DNA from: Zhongshania aliphaticivorans
Lineage (GTDB): Bacteria > Pseudomonadota > Gammaproteobacteria > Pseudomonadales > Spongiibacteraceae
Assembly: GCF_902705875.1 (NCBI RefSeq)
Contig: NZ_CACSIK010000002.1
Location: 295,122 to 304,354 of the forward strand
Reading direction: 5' to 3'
Length of the DNA: 9,233 nucleotides
Shown: positions 1-6,277 of the stretch, in pieces
Position numbering within the stretch: position 1 is the stretch's first letter
Layout of the letters: every line of letters begins with the position of its first letter
The notes under the pieces: generated by a model
Databases searched by the model: none
Told to the model about the DNA's origin: nothing
What the model saw: only the letters and a program-made list of their open reading frames with translations
Made by a program: the position numbers and the translations under genes

Positions 1-169
1 GAATTTACAATAATTGGCAAATTCAGTTCCGAAAGCTTGATAAATTAGCAGAACATAGGACGAATTTCGTATGTTTCCGAGCTTTTGCATAGATATAGAA
101 ATTTGCACTTATTGTGTAGGAAGTTGCACGGTAGGTCAGTTCTTGGAGTGGCTTTAGCGAGAAACTACG

Positions 170-210
170 CCATCGATTGGTGTTGCGATGGTTAGTTTTG
201 GATTATCGCA
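170..210 (+). promoter_or_regulatory. Overlapping dyads in the leader of the FAD oxidoreductase gene
   Basis: Two inverted repeats share one central arm. CCATCG (170-175) pairs with CGATGG (186-191), and TGCGAT (184-189) pairs with ATCGCA (205-210). The two pairings exclude each other, so in RNA they would be alternative hairpins, and in DNA they could be an operator. They end about 35 bases before the start codon. The arms are only 6 bp, so chance is a real explanation. I see no convincing sigma-70 promoter in positions 1-245, and nothing coding beyond short open tails at the left edge. Confidence 0.2.
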
Positions 211-233
211 TAAGAAAATAATGAAGTATTTGT

Positions 234-238
234 GAGGA
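234..238 (+). promoter_or_regulatory. Ribosome binding site that sets the start of the FAD oxidoreductase
   Basis: GAGGA lies seven bases before the ATG at 246. A GTG in the same frame at 240 is only one base from this site, too close to be used. The ATG at 246 is therefore preferred over the two-codon-longer GTG start. Confidence 0.7.
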
Positions 239-245
239 AGTGAAA

Positions 246-1649
246 ATGGCAGTAGTTCTCGAAGCCGATTATTTAGTTGTTGGTGCCGGTGGGATGGGTA
301 TGGCGTTCGCGGATGAGATACTTTCTCATAGTGAAGCTACTATTATCATTATCGACAAAAATTTCAGTCCCGGTGGCCATTGGAATTACGCATATCCTTT
401 TGTGCGTCTTCATCAAACATCAACATGTTACGGGGTGAATTCCACAGAGTTGGGTGGGGATCAGCGAGATGAGTTTGGTTTGAATAAAGGGTGTTATGAG
501 CTCGCTAGTGGTCGCGAAGTAGTTGCCTATTTTGATAACGTTATGCGCCGTCGATTTCTTGCGTCAGGACGCGTTCAATATATTCCAATGTGCGAATATG
601 ACAAGAATACTGGCACAGCTAAAAATTTAGTCAGTGGCGAGATATATGAATTTCGTGCCAAAAAAATTGTAGATTCAACTTACCTAAATACCACCGTACC
701 TTCTCAGCGTCCACCGACTTTTGAGCTCGCAGCTGATACCAAAGCAGTCGCGGTAAATGAGCTGCCGAGGGTGGCACCGTATTACGATAATTTTGTTATC
801 GTTGGTTCTGGGAAAACGGGTATGGACGCCGTGCTGTTTTTATTAAGCAACGGTATAGATCCCAATAGGATAACATGGGTGATGCCGGCGGATGCGTGGA
901 TGTTCGATCGCTTTACTGTGGATCCTGGTAGAAAATTCAGTGACCCAGTGACTCAGTATGCAATAGGGATATTGGAGTGTGCGCTCGAGGCAGAAAATTA
1001 TCGCGATTTTTATGACCGTCTTGCTGGTCGCGATTTAATTGTGCAACTAGATTCAACTATTAAACCTACTCGCTGGCGTTGCGCAACCTTCACTCAGCTT
1101 GAGCTTGAACAGCTTCGTCGCGTAAAAAATATTGTTCGAATGGGATATCTTGAAGCGGTAACAGCTACAAGTATGCAATTGTCTAAGGGTACGTATGCTG
1201 TTCCAACGAATGCGGTATTTATCGACTGTGCTGCAGACGGTTTACCTAAAGTTCCAGAAGTAAAAGTCTTCGATGGCAACAAAATAACGCTGCAAACCGT
1301 TCGTATGTGTCAGCAAGTTTATAGTGCCGGTTTCATCGGTAACGTGGAGTGTAACGTCGACGCTAGCGAAGACCGTAAAAATGAGCTGTGCCAGCCTGTG
1401 CCACTGCCGTATCTCGAAATTGATTACTTGCGCTGCGCGCTTTTAAATAGCAAAAACATGGGTGTTTGGTTAACTGAGCCAGCTGTTGTTAAGTGGATCA
1501 ATGAGTCGCGGACAGATCTCTTTAGCCCACTTCTCGATTTTGATGATCCAGAGATCGCGGCAAATATACAAGCGATGGGTGAGTTGATTCAGCAGGCTAT
1601 TCCAAAAATGGAGTCACTTTTAAGCGAGGGTATGCAGGGCGCTCAGTAG
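246..1649 (+). CDS. FAD/NAD(P)-dependent oxidoreductase, possible flavin monooxygenase
   Basis: This is a 467-residue soluble protein with two dinucleotide-binding folds. The N-terminal one has GAGGMG at residues 13-18 and an acidic D37 at the end of the second strand, as expected for FAD. It is followed by a GGHW motif (43-46) next to the FAD site. The second, GSGKTG (187-192), lies mid-protein as in class B flavin monooxygenases, lysine/ornithine N-hydroxylases and related NAD(P)H-using flavoproteins. A DCAADG stretch near residue 310 resembles the late FAD-contact segment of this group. It does not resemble StyA styrene monooxygenase in length or motifs. The substrate is not recognisable. 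The gene is transcribed towards the StyC-like gene and is separated from it by a shared terminator, so it is not in one operon with its right-hand neighbours. A role in oxygenating a substrate of the cluster is inference only. Confidence 0.85.
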   Translation: MAVVLEADYLVVGAGGMGMAFADEILSHSEATIIIIDKNFSPGGHWNYAYPFVRLHQTSTCYGVNSTELGGDQRDEFGLNKGCYELASGREVVAYFDNVMRRRFLASGRVQYIPMCEYDKNTGTAKNLVSGEIYEFRAKKIVDSTYLNTTVPSQRPPTFELAADTKAVAVNELPRVAPYYDNFVIVGSGKTGMDAVLFLLSNGIDPNRITWVMPADAWMFDRFTVDPGRKFSDPVTQYAIGILECALEAENYRDFYDRLAGRDLIVQLDSTIKPTRWRCATFTQLELEQLRRVKNIVRMGYLEAVTATSMQLSKGTYAVPTNAVFIDCAADGLPKVPEVKVFDGNKITLQTVRMCQQVYSAGFIGNVECNVDASEDRKNELCQPVPLPYLEIDYLRCALLNSKNMGVWLTEPAVVKWINESRTDLFSPLLDFDDPEIAANIQAMGELIQQAIPKMESLLSEGMQGAQ

Positions 1650-1684
1650 TAGGTTCTCATTAGTGGTTTTTAAAAAAATATGAG

Positions 1685-1709
1685 GGCGCCTGTAATGGGC
1701 GCCTTTTTT
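1685..1709. terminator. Bidirectional intrinsic terminator between convergent genes
   Basis: GGCGCC (1685-1690), a 7-base loop and GGCGCC (1698-1703) form a 6 bp all-GC stem, followed by six T (1704-1709). An A-rich tract (1672-1678) on the left gives a matching T tract for transcription from the right. It sits 35 bases after the stop of the flavoprotein gene and 72 bases beyond the stop of the facing minus-strand gene, so it can serve both. Confidence 0.85.
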
Positions 1710-1781
1710 AATTGAAGATAAGGTGTTGAATTTGCGCTTTGAAGTTGTAGTCAGGTGCTGATAGTTTTCTGGTTTAGTTGA

Positions 1782-2276
1782 CTATTTTTCAATGCTTGTC
1801 GTTTTTAGAAATTGCCATACACCGACTAGTACTAGGGCGATCATTATGTGTACGCTGACAACCGGAAAGTATCCGGAAATGTAAATAATGTCGTTTGCGA
1901 GCCCGGCCTTAAATGGGCCTCCACCGAATGCAAGTCCACGAGTGCCAAATAATGCGTTGAGGGTGGCCTGAATAGTGAATAGCCATGTTGTAGTTAGCGC
2001 AGACCAGAATAGCCATTTTATCTGAGTATTACTTAGTGAGATGAATCTGCCTACCGCTCCGATTCCAAGTAAGATCAGGCCGTGGGTAATTGCCTCCATG
2101 TGAGCCATGCGCCATGCGCGCCCATCGTCTGGTATGTTAACTTGAATATCGATAGGAAACGGCCATAGTATGATGCGTTCAAGTAGTGCAAAAAACCAGG
2201 TCCAGCCTATCAGCAGGCTTAATGCGAGTAGCCCGAATCCGTTAAGTATAAATAACGCGCGAGTTCTGTCTGTCAT
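1782..2276 (-). CDS. Diverged styrene-oxide-isomerase-like four-helix membrane protein
   Basis: A 164-residue integral membrane protein with four predicted helices (about 8-32, 61-80, 87-108 and 130-156). It aligns with the StyC encoded at 8424-8918 with a constant offset of one residue over the middle of the protein: IP at 48-49, W55, AH at 58-59 and RGLxFG at 113-118 match I47-P48, W54, A57-H58 and R112-G117 of StyC. H59 corresponds to the haem-ligand His of styrene oxide isomerase. The two other active-site residues I recall from the StyC structure, Asn64 and Tyr103, are H65 and A104 here. The AHMEA segment also recalls hydroxylaminobenzene mutase proteins, so it may belong to that wider family. 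I chose the ATG at 2276, with a GGA 8 bases upstream; a TTG 17 codons earlier would put a polar extension before the first helix and is less likely. It lies 157 bp downstream of paaY on the same strand. Its reaction is unknown. Confidence 0.75.
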   Translation of the reverse strand: MTDRTRALFILNGFGLLALSLLIGWTWFFALLERIILWPFPIDIQVNIPDDGRAWRMAHMEAITHGLILLGIGAVGRFISLSNTQIKWLFWSALTTTWLFTIQATLNALFGTRGLAFGGGPFKAGLANDIIYISGYFPVVSVHIMIALVLVGVWQFLKTTSIEK

Positions 2277-2433
2277 AGTTTTTATCCAGTCGTAATTGAT
2301 GATTATTGTTGTATTTTTAAGGAGCAATATTATCTAAAAATAGCTTAATAATTTTTTATTTTTATTCTATTTATTAGAGTGTTGGAGGTTGTATATATTC
2401 AGTCAGCCTTAAAATTTAAAAGGGGTTGTCATC

Positions 2434-3030
2434 TCAAATAAACTCCTTCTTCGTCTTGTGCGATACGTTGGTTAGTCTAACACCGTCTGGCTTGCTGATC
2501 CTCTCTGGTCTGCATTCTATTAACGTATCATGACTGCGTATTGCAAGATTTTGATACTCAAGTGTTCCGTTTTCCTTCCATTTCAATTCTTCTGGTTTCA
2601 AGTCTCGCTTGATCTTCGCTGGCGAACCAAAAATAAGTTTATTTGATGGTGATTCAAAAGAGTCAGGTACTAGGCTATTGGCGCCTATAATGCAGTTTGC
2701 ACCAATGTGTGCGTTGTCTAAAACAGTGCAGTTTATTCCTACCAAGCAATTTTCTTCTAGTGTGCATCCATGGATTATACTGCTGTGTCCGATGTGGCTG
2801 TTTCGTCCGAGCAGGGTTTGTTTTCCGGGAAAGCTATGGATAACACAGCAATCTTGGATATTTGACCCTTCGTCAACATATATTTGCCCAAAGTCTCCGC
2901 GTAATACGGCGTTAGGTCCGATGTAGCATTTCTTTGAAATAATGACGTCACCGATTATTACGGCTGTGGGATGCACATAAGATTCTAGGTCAAGGTATGG
3001 GGTGACGCCATCTATAGCATAAAAGGTCAT
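2434..3030 (-). CDS. paaY: PaaY, phenylacetate-pathway hexapeptide-repeat thioesterase
   Basis: This 198-residue protein matches PaaY (196 residues in E. coli) along its whole length. It opens with an IDGxTP segment, then has left-handed beta-helix hexapeptide repeats of the gamma-carbonic-anhydrase fold (about residues 18-135), and ends with a helical tail containing ELxWKxxGTxEYQ-like residues. The RGDFG motif (44-48), Q59-D60 and the three metal-binding histidines H65, H82 and H87 are all present. In the known pathway PaaY hydrolyses dead-end CoA esters that form when ring-opened phenylacetyl-CoA intermediates cyclise, which frees CoA and prevents toxicity. It is divergent from paaK across 299 bp and lies upstream of the StyC-like gene. 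The ribosome binding site is weak (a GGA 9 bases before ATG), but the start fits the family's N-terminus. Confidence 0.92.
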   Translation of the reverse strand: MTFYAIDGVTPYLDLESYVHPTAVIIGDVIISKKCYIGPNAVLRGDFGQIYVDEGSNIQDCCVIHSFPGKQTLLGRNSHIGHSSIIHGCTLEENCLVGINCTVLDNAHIGANCIIGANSLVPDSFESPSNKLIFGSPAKIKRDLKPEELKWKENGTLEYQNLAIRSHDTLIECRPERISKPDGVRLTNVSHKTKKEFI

Positions 3031-3068
3031 AGGGCAGTGATCCGCATTGGTGTGGTTTGCATAACATG

Positions 3069-3092
3069 ATACATAATAATATTTTTATGTAT
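3069..3092. repeat. Perfect 8 bp inverted repeat, candidate operator
   Basis: ATACATAA (3069-3076) and TTATGTAT (3085-3092) are exact reverse complements separated by 8 bases. The spacing and size suit a dimeric repressor, and the site lies about 40 bp upstream of the paaY start in the divergent region. The surrounding DNA is very AT-rich, so chance pairing is possible, and the regulator is not identified. Confidence 0.3.
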
Positions 3093-3314
3093 ATATTTGT
3101 GTTTGGTTTATTGCCTGGGGAGTTGTTAGTTAAATTGGTAAAAGTATGATTAATGCAGTGGTTTTCTATGTGCGGAGCGAATATTCAGTGGTGACAGTTG
3201 TAAGGTAATGAATTCAAGTGAGATTTGCTTTCGAGTCGGTTTGCACGCTTAAGCAGGCCCTCTGCACCAGCTGCGATGTTTGATTTAACCTTTTAATGCA
3301 TATTGCTCCATATC

Positions 3315-3320
3315 AGGAGG
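3315..3320 (+). promoter_or_regulatory. Strong ribosome binding site that sets the paaK start
   Basis: AGGAGG is placed nine bases before the ATG at 3330. A TTG in the same frame at 3303 lies upstream of this site and has no comparable site of its own, so the shorter 436-residue product is preferred. Confidence 0.85.
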
Positions 3321-3329
3321 AGTAAGAAT

Positions 3330-4640
3330 ATGCCCAACTTAAAATCACGCATTAAATCTGAGCTAGATCCAATAGAGGTAGCTAGTAGAGAAGAGATTCA
3401 ATCGCTGCAGCTTTCACGACTCAAAAAAACGCTCGAGCATGCGTATAAGAATGTACCCTTCTATAAAGACAGCTTTGATAAAGCAGGTGTTCACCCTAGC
3501 GATATAAGTTCGCTGTCCGACTTGTCTAAGTTTCCGTTCTTGGTGAAGCAAGATCTTCGAGACAATTATCCATTTGGTCTTTTTGCCGTTCCGAGGGAAG
3601 AGGTCGTGCGAATTCACGCCTCGAGCGGGACGACGGGTAAGCCTACGGTTGTTGGGTATACCAATAATGATATCGATACATGGGCTGATCTGGTTGCTAG
3701 GAGTATTTACGCCGCAGGTGGGCGTGCGGGAGATATTATCCACATTGCATATGGGTACGGTTTATTTACTGGTGGTCTTGGTGCGCATTACGGTGCTGAG
3801 AGGCTAGGTTGTACGGTAATACCAATGTCCGGTGGTCAGACAGAAAAGCAAGTCCAGTTAATTCAAGACTTCAAACCCAAAATAATCATGGTTACACCAT
3901 CATACATGCTTAATTTGATCGAGGAGTTTGAGCGTCAGGGGATAGATCCACGAGAAACTAGTTTAAAAATCGGCATCTTTGGTGCGGAGCCGTGGACAAA
4001 TGCGATGCGTAAGGAGATCGAGGAGCGTACAGGCATAGATGCTGTGGATATTTACGGTTTATCCGAGGTAATGGGGCCTGGTGTTGCAAGCGAGTGTGTT
4101 GAATCGAAAGATGGGCCGGTAATTTGGGAGGATCATTTTTATCCGGAAATCATAGATCCTGTTACCGGAGAAGTCCTGCCAGACGGAGAGGAAGGTGAAC
4201 TGGTATTCACTTCACTTACTAAGGAAGCGCTGCCCGTTATTCGTTACCGAACCCGTGATTTAACTAAGCTGCTGCCACCAACATCTCGTGGGATGAGAAG
4301 AATAGGGAAAATTACAGGCAGGTCGGATGACATGCTTATTATCCGAGGCGTGAATGTCTTCCCTACGCAAATTGAAGAGCTCTTACTTAAAATCCCAGAG
4401 CTTGCGCCGATTTATCTAATTGAAGTTTCAAAAGATGGAAATTTAGATTCTGTGTCCGTGTCCGTAGAGCTAGATCAAAGCGCGGCAGGCGTTTCGATTG
4501 ACCGCAGAGAAGAGGTCGTTAAACAGCTTCAGCATCTGGTAAAAACCTACGTTGGAATAACTATTAAGATTAATTTGCAAGCTCCAGGTGAGATGGAGCG
4601 ATCGGTAGGTAAAGCTAAGCGTGTTATAGATCGTCGATGA
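3330..4640 (+). CDS. paaK: Phenylacetate-CoA ligase PaaK
   Basis: A 436-residue cytosolic adenylate-forming enzyme that converts phenylacetate, ATP and CoA to phenylacetyl-CoA, AMP and pyrophosphate, the entry step of aerobic phenylacetate degradation. The motifs appear in family order: the phosphate-binding SSGTTGKPT (98-106), a GYGLFTGG substrate-pocket segment (142-149), FGAEPW (217-222), DIYGLSE (240-246), RYRTRD (305-310), the hinge and C-terminal domain entry GRSDDMLIIRG (330-340) with NVFP, and the late catalytic lysine K428 in a VGKAKR context. The length is normal for PaaK. It is the first gene of a plus-strand operon: its stop is one base from the ATG of the thiolase-like gene. With the aldehyde dehydrogenase and StyC downstream it completes a route from aryl epoxide to arylacetyl-CoA. 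Close homologues of the family can also take substituted phenylacetates. Confidence 0.95.
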   Translation: MPNLKSRIKSELDPIEVASREEIQSLQLSRLKKTLEHAYKNVPFYKDSFDKAGVHPSDISSLSDLSKFPFLVKQDLRDNYPFGLFAVPREEVVRIHASSGTTGKPTVVGYTNNDIDTWADLVARSIYAAGGRAGDIIHIAYGYGLFTGGLGAHYGAERLGCTVIPMSGGQTEKQVQLIQDFKPKIIMVTPSYMLNLIEEFERQGIDPRETSLKIGIFGAEPWTNAMRKEIEERTGIDAVDIYGLSEVMGPGVASECVESKDGPVIWEDHFYPEIIDPVTGEVLPDGEEGELVFTSLTKEALPVIRYRTRDLTKLLPPTSRGMRRIGKITGRSDDMLIIRGVNVFPTQIEELLLKIPELAPIYLIEVSKDGNLDSVSVSVELDQSAAGVSIDRREEVVKQLQHLVKTYVGITIKINLQAPGEMERSVGKAKRVIDRR

Positions 4641-4641
4641 T

Positions 4642-5814
4642 ATGAGTGCCTACATTTGTGGTGCAGTGAGAACACCATTCTGCAGTGGCAAAGGCCTGCT
4701 TTCTTCATTTAACGTTGATGCTCTTGCCGCGCTGCCGATGTCTAACTTAATTAGCAGAAATAAACGTGTAGATTGGTCCGCAGTGGAGGCCGTAATCTTA
4801 GGTTGTGCCGATGAAGCCGATGAAGACGGGGGCAATACGGCTTACCGTGCCGCAGTTCGAGCTGGGTTTTCGTCGGATGTGATTGGCGAGATAGTCAGTC
4901 GATCAGTAAATTCTGGCTTGCATGCTGTTAGTTTATCGGCAGATGCAATCTTATCAGGAAAGTGGGATTTAGTTGTTGCAGGTGGCGTAGATAAAATTCA
5001 TAAAGACGCCAATTTTCTGTTAAGCGCAAATAATAATGAAGATGGCTGTTTGCTTGAAGTGAGATCAGCTGCTTCGCGCAATGGTCTTAGCTTAGATGTA
5101 GAAGCTATGGAGAGTTTGGCTAACAGCTTTGCAATATCGCGTGAAATGCAAGATGAGTTTGCGTTGCAGAGCCGCTTGCGGTGGCGCCGCGCCGCGGGTA
5201 CAGGTTTCTTTGAGCGAGAAACTATGGCCGTTAGGCAGCCTGAGGATAGTAATGGTTTCGTTGTTCGCGCGGATTACATGGCGGCATCGGCTACCTCACT
5301 TGTAGATTTATCTAAATTGAATCCACTCGCTGGCAACGGTGGCACAGTGACAGCTGGCAATATCTCGGCTGGCAGGGTAGGTGCTTGCGCGCTATTGCTT
5401 TCGTCGGAGGCTGCCGCAAATCGATACGGTTTAATTCCTCGGGTAAAAATATTGGCGCACGCGATGGTGTGTGTTCCGGCGGAAAAAATAGGTGTTGGAT
5501 CCGCTGTCGCTATCAACAAAGTGCTCGGTGTTACTGGTTTGTCGCTATGGCAAATGGATTGTATAGAGCTAAGTGAGGACTCTGCCGTTCAGGTTTTGGC
5601 GATTATTCAGGAGCTAGACCTTCCGGTCGACTCCGAGCGCATTAATTCAAATGGTGGATCAATCGCAGTTGGGCATCCCTTAGGTGCAACCGGCGCACGT
5701 TTAGTTATAACTGCAATTAATCAGCTAGAGCGAAATGGTGGTCGGTATGCTCTTTGCGCAGTGTGCGATGGTGCTGAAAACGCTGTGGCAATAATAATCG
5801 AGAAAATAAAATAA
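4642..5814 (+). CDS. Thiolase-family protein lacking the catalytic cysteine
   Basis: This 390-residue protein has the length and fold markers of acetyl-CoA acetyltransferases, such as an N-terminal VRTPF segment, a TAGN segment near residue 236 and GHPLGATGAR at 344-353. Of the four thiolase signature motifs, two are broken. The CxS nucleophile loop reads V-N-S, with Val (GTA, 4906-4908) at residue 89, and the NEA motif reads S-E-D, with Ser at residue 311. The GHP His (H345) and the CxG Cys (C375) remain, but the usual glycine run after C375 has become GAE. The GGxESM loop is also altered (GGVDKI). Classical thiolysis or Claisen condensation through an acyl-cysteine is therefore not expected. 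The frame is intact, and the gene starts one base after paaK without its own strong ribosome site, so translation is probably coupled. Possible roles are a non-condensing CoA-binding protein, a thiolase-fold lyase like the Ltp2 aldolases, or a regulatory subunit. None is shown. Confidence 0.85.
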   Translation: MSAYICGAVRTPFCSGKGLLSSFNVDALAALPMSNLISRNKRVDWSAVEAVILGCADEADEDGGNTAYRAAVRAGFSSDVIGEIVSRSVNSGLHAVSLSADAILSGKWDLVVAGGVDKIHKDANFLLSANNNEDGCLLEVRSAASRNGLSLDVEAMESLANSFAISREMQDEFALQSRLRWRRAAGTGFFERETMAVRQPEDSNGFVVRADYMAASATSLVDLSKLNPLAGNGGTVTAGNISAGRVGACALLLSSEAAANRYGLIPRVKILAHAMVCVPAEKIGVGSAVAINKVLGVTGLSLWQMDCIELSEDSAVQVLAIIQELDLPVDSERINSNGGSIAVGHPLGATGARLVITAINQLERNGGRYALCAVCDGAENAVAIIIEKIK

Positions 5815-5839
5815 ATACAAAGCAGATTTCGGAGGAAAT

Positions 5840-6148
5840 ATGATTAAGGTCAGTGTGATGTACCCGTATAAAGACGGCGCGATATTCGACCACGAGTATT
5901 ATAAAAACAAACATCTCCCATTATTGAAGGAAAAAATGGGTGATTATTGTGTTAGATATTCGGTAGATCGAGGACTGAGCGGAGCGGTGCCGGGTAGCCC
6001 GCCAGTGTATATAGCTAGTTGCCATATTTATTGTGAAAGTGTCGAGAGTTTTTATGCCGGTTTTGGCCCGAGCCGGAAGGAAATTCTTGCGGATGTTATA
6101 AATTATACCGATCTAACTCCTGAGATGCAGATTAGCGAAGAGGGGTGA
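5840..6148 (+). CDS. EthD-family small protein
   Basis: A 102-residue protein of the EthD family (dimeric alpha-beta barrel fold). The opening IKVSVMYPY segment, the F-D-x-E-Y-Y-x-N-K-H-L-P stretch (about 16-27), the APGSPP-like turn (50-54 region), the FGP segment near residue 75 and the ending with NYTD and QIS are all typical. Family members occur in many catabolic clusters. EthD is needed for ether degradation by a P450 system, but its chemistry is unsettled, and others are annotated as lactonases or isomerases. The start has a strong site, GGAGG at 5831-5835. It follows the thiolase-like gene by 25 bp and is probably the last gene of the paaK operon, since 129 bp separate it from the aldehyde dehydrogenase. 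A role in handling a reactive intermediate is inference. Confidence 0.88.
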   Translation: MIKVSVMYPYKDGAIFDHEYYKNKHLPLLKEKMGDYCVRYSVDRGLSGAVPGSPPVYIASCHIYCESVESFYAGFGPSRKEILADVINYTDLTPEMQISEEG

Positions 6149-6277
6149 ACTCCTTTCTGAGTGCAAAATATGCACACCCACCGATGCGTTGTGCACGATT
6201 GGTTTTGCGCTATGCGGCTTATTGCAGCGATATTTAGATAGCTTGACCTCGTAAAAAATTATAAAGGAGAATTACAT

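Larger units (their letters stand above)
3031..3329. promoter_or_regulatory. Divergent control region between paaY and paaK
   Basis: This 299 bp stretch must hold the promoters for both the paaY side and the paaK operon. It is AT-rich near paaY and more balanced near paaK. The only clear structure is the inverted repeat at 3069-3092, listed separately. I found no pair of -35 and -10 boxes good enough to call, and no coding frame of useful length. Confidence 0.5.

Noticed and set aside
1..92. Open frames from the left edge, the longest ending with TAG at 90-92
   Set aside because: Only 29 codons or fewer, with no recognisable residues. They could be the tail of an upstream gene, but nothing supports one frame over another.
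2277..2327. TTG start giving a 17-residue longer StyC-like protein
   Set aside because: The extension is polar and precedes the first helix. The ATG at 2276 gives 164 residues, the same length as StyC.
2408..2424. CCTTAAAATTTAAAAGG as a terminator for paaY
   Set aside because: Only four base pairs form at the ends and no T run follows on the minus strand; it is AT-rich near-symmetry.
2609..2926. 105-codon plus-strand frame inside paaY
   Set aside because: It is fully antisense to a well-recognised paaY and has no family resemblance or ribosome site. The same reasoning removes the other overlapping frames inside paaK, the thiolase-like gene and the aldehyde dehydrogenase.
4906..4908. Valine at thiolase position 89 as a frameshift or misreading artefact
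   Set aside because: The flanking residues (R87, S91-G-L93) stay aligned with the family, so the frame is right. A sequencing error would need two base changes from GTA to give a Cys codon, and the NEA motif is altered independently.
6161..6175. GTGCA-aaata-TGCAC small inverted repeat after ethD
   Set aside because: Five-base arms with no T tract; too short to call a terminator or operator.
6243..6265. TTGACC and TATAAA ahead of the aldehyde dehydrogenase as a sigma-70 promoter
   Set aside because: The spacer is only 11 bases, far from the usual 16-18, and TATAAA merges into the ribosome binding site.
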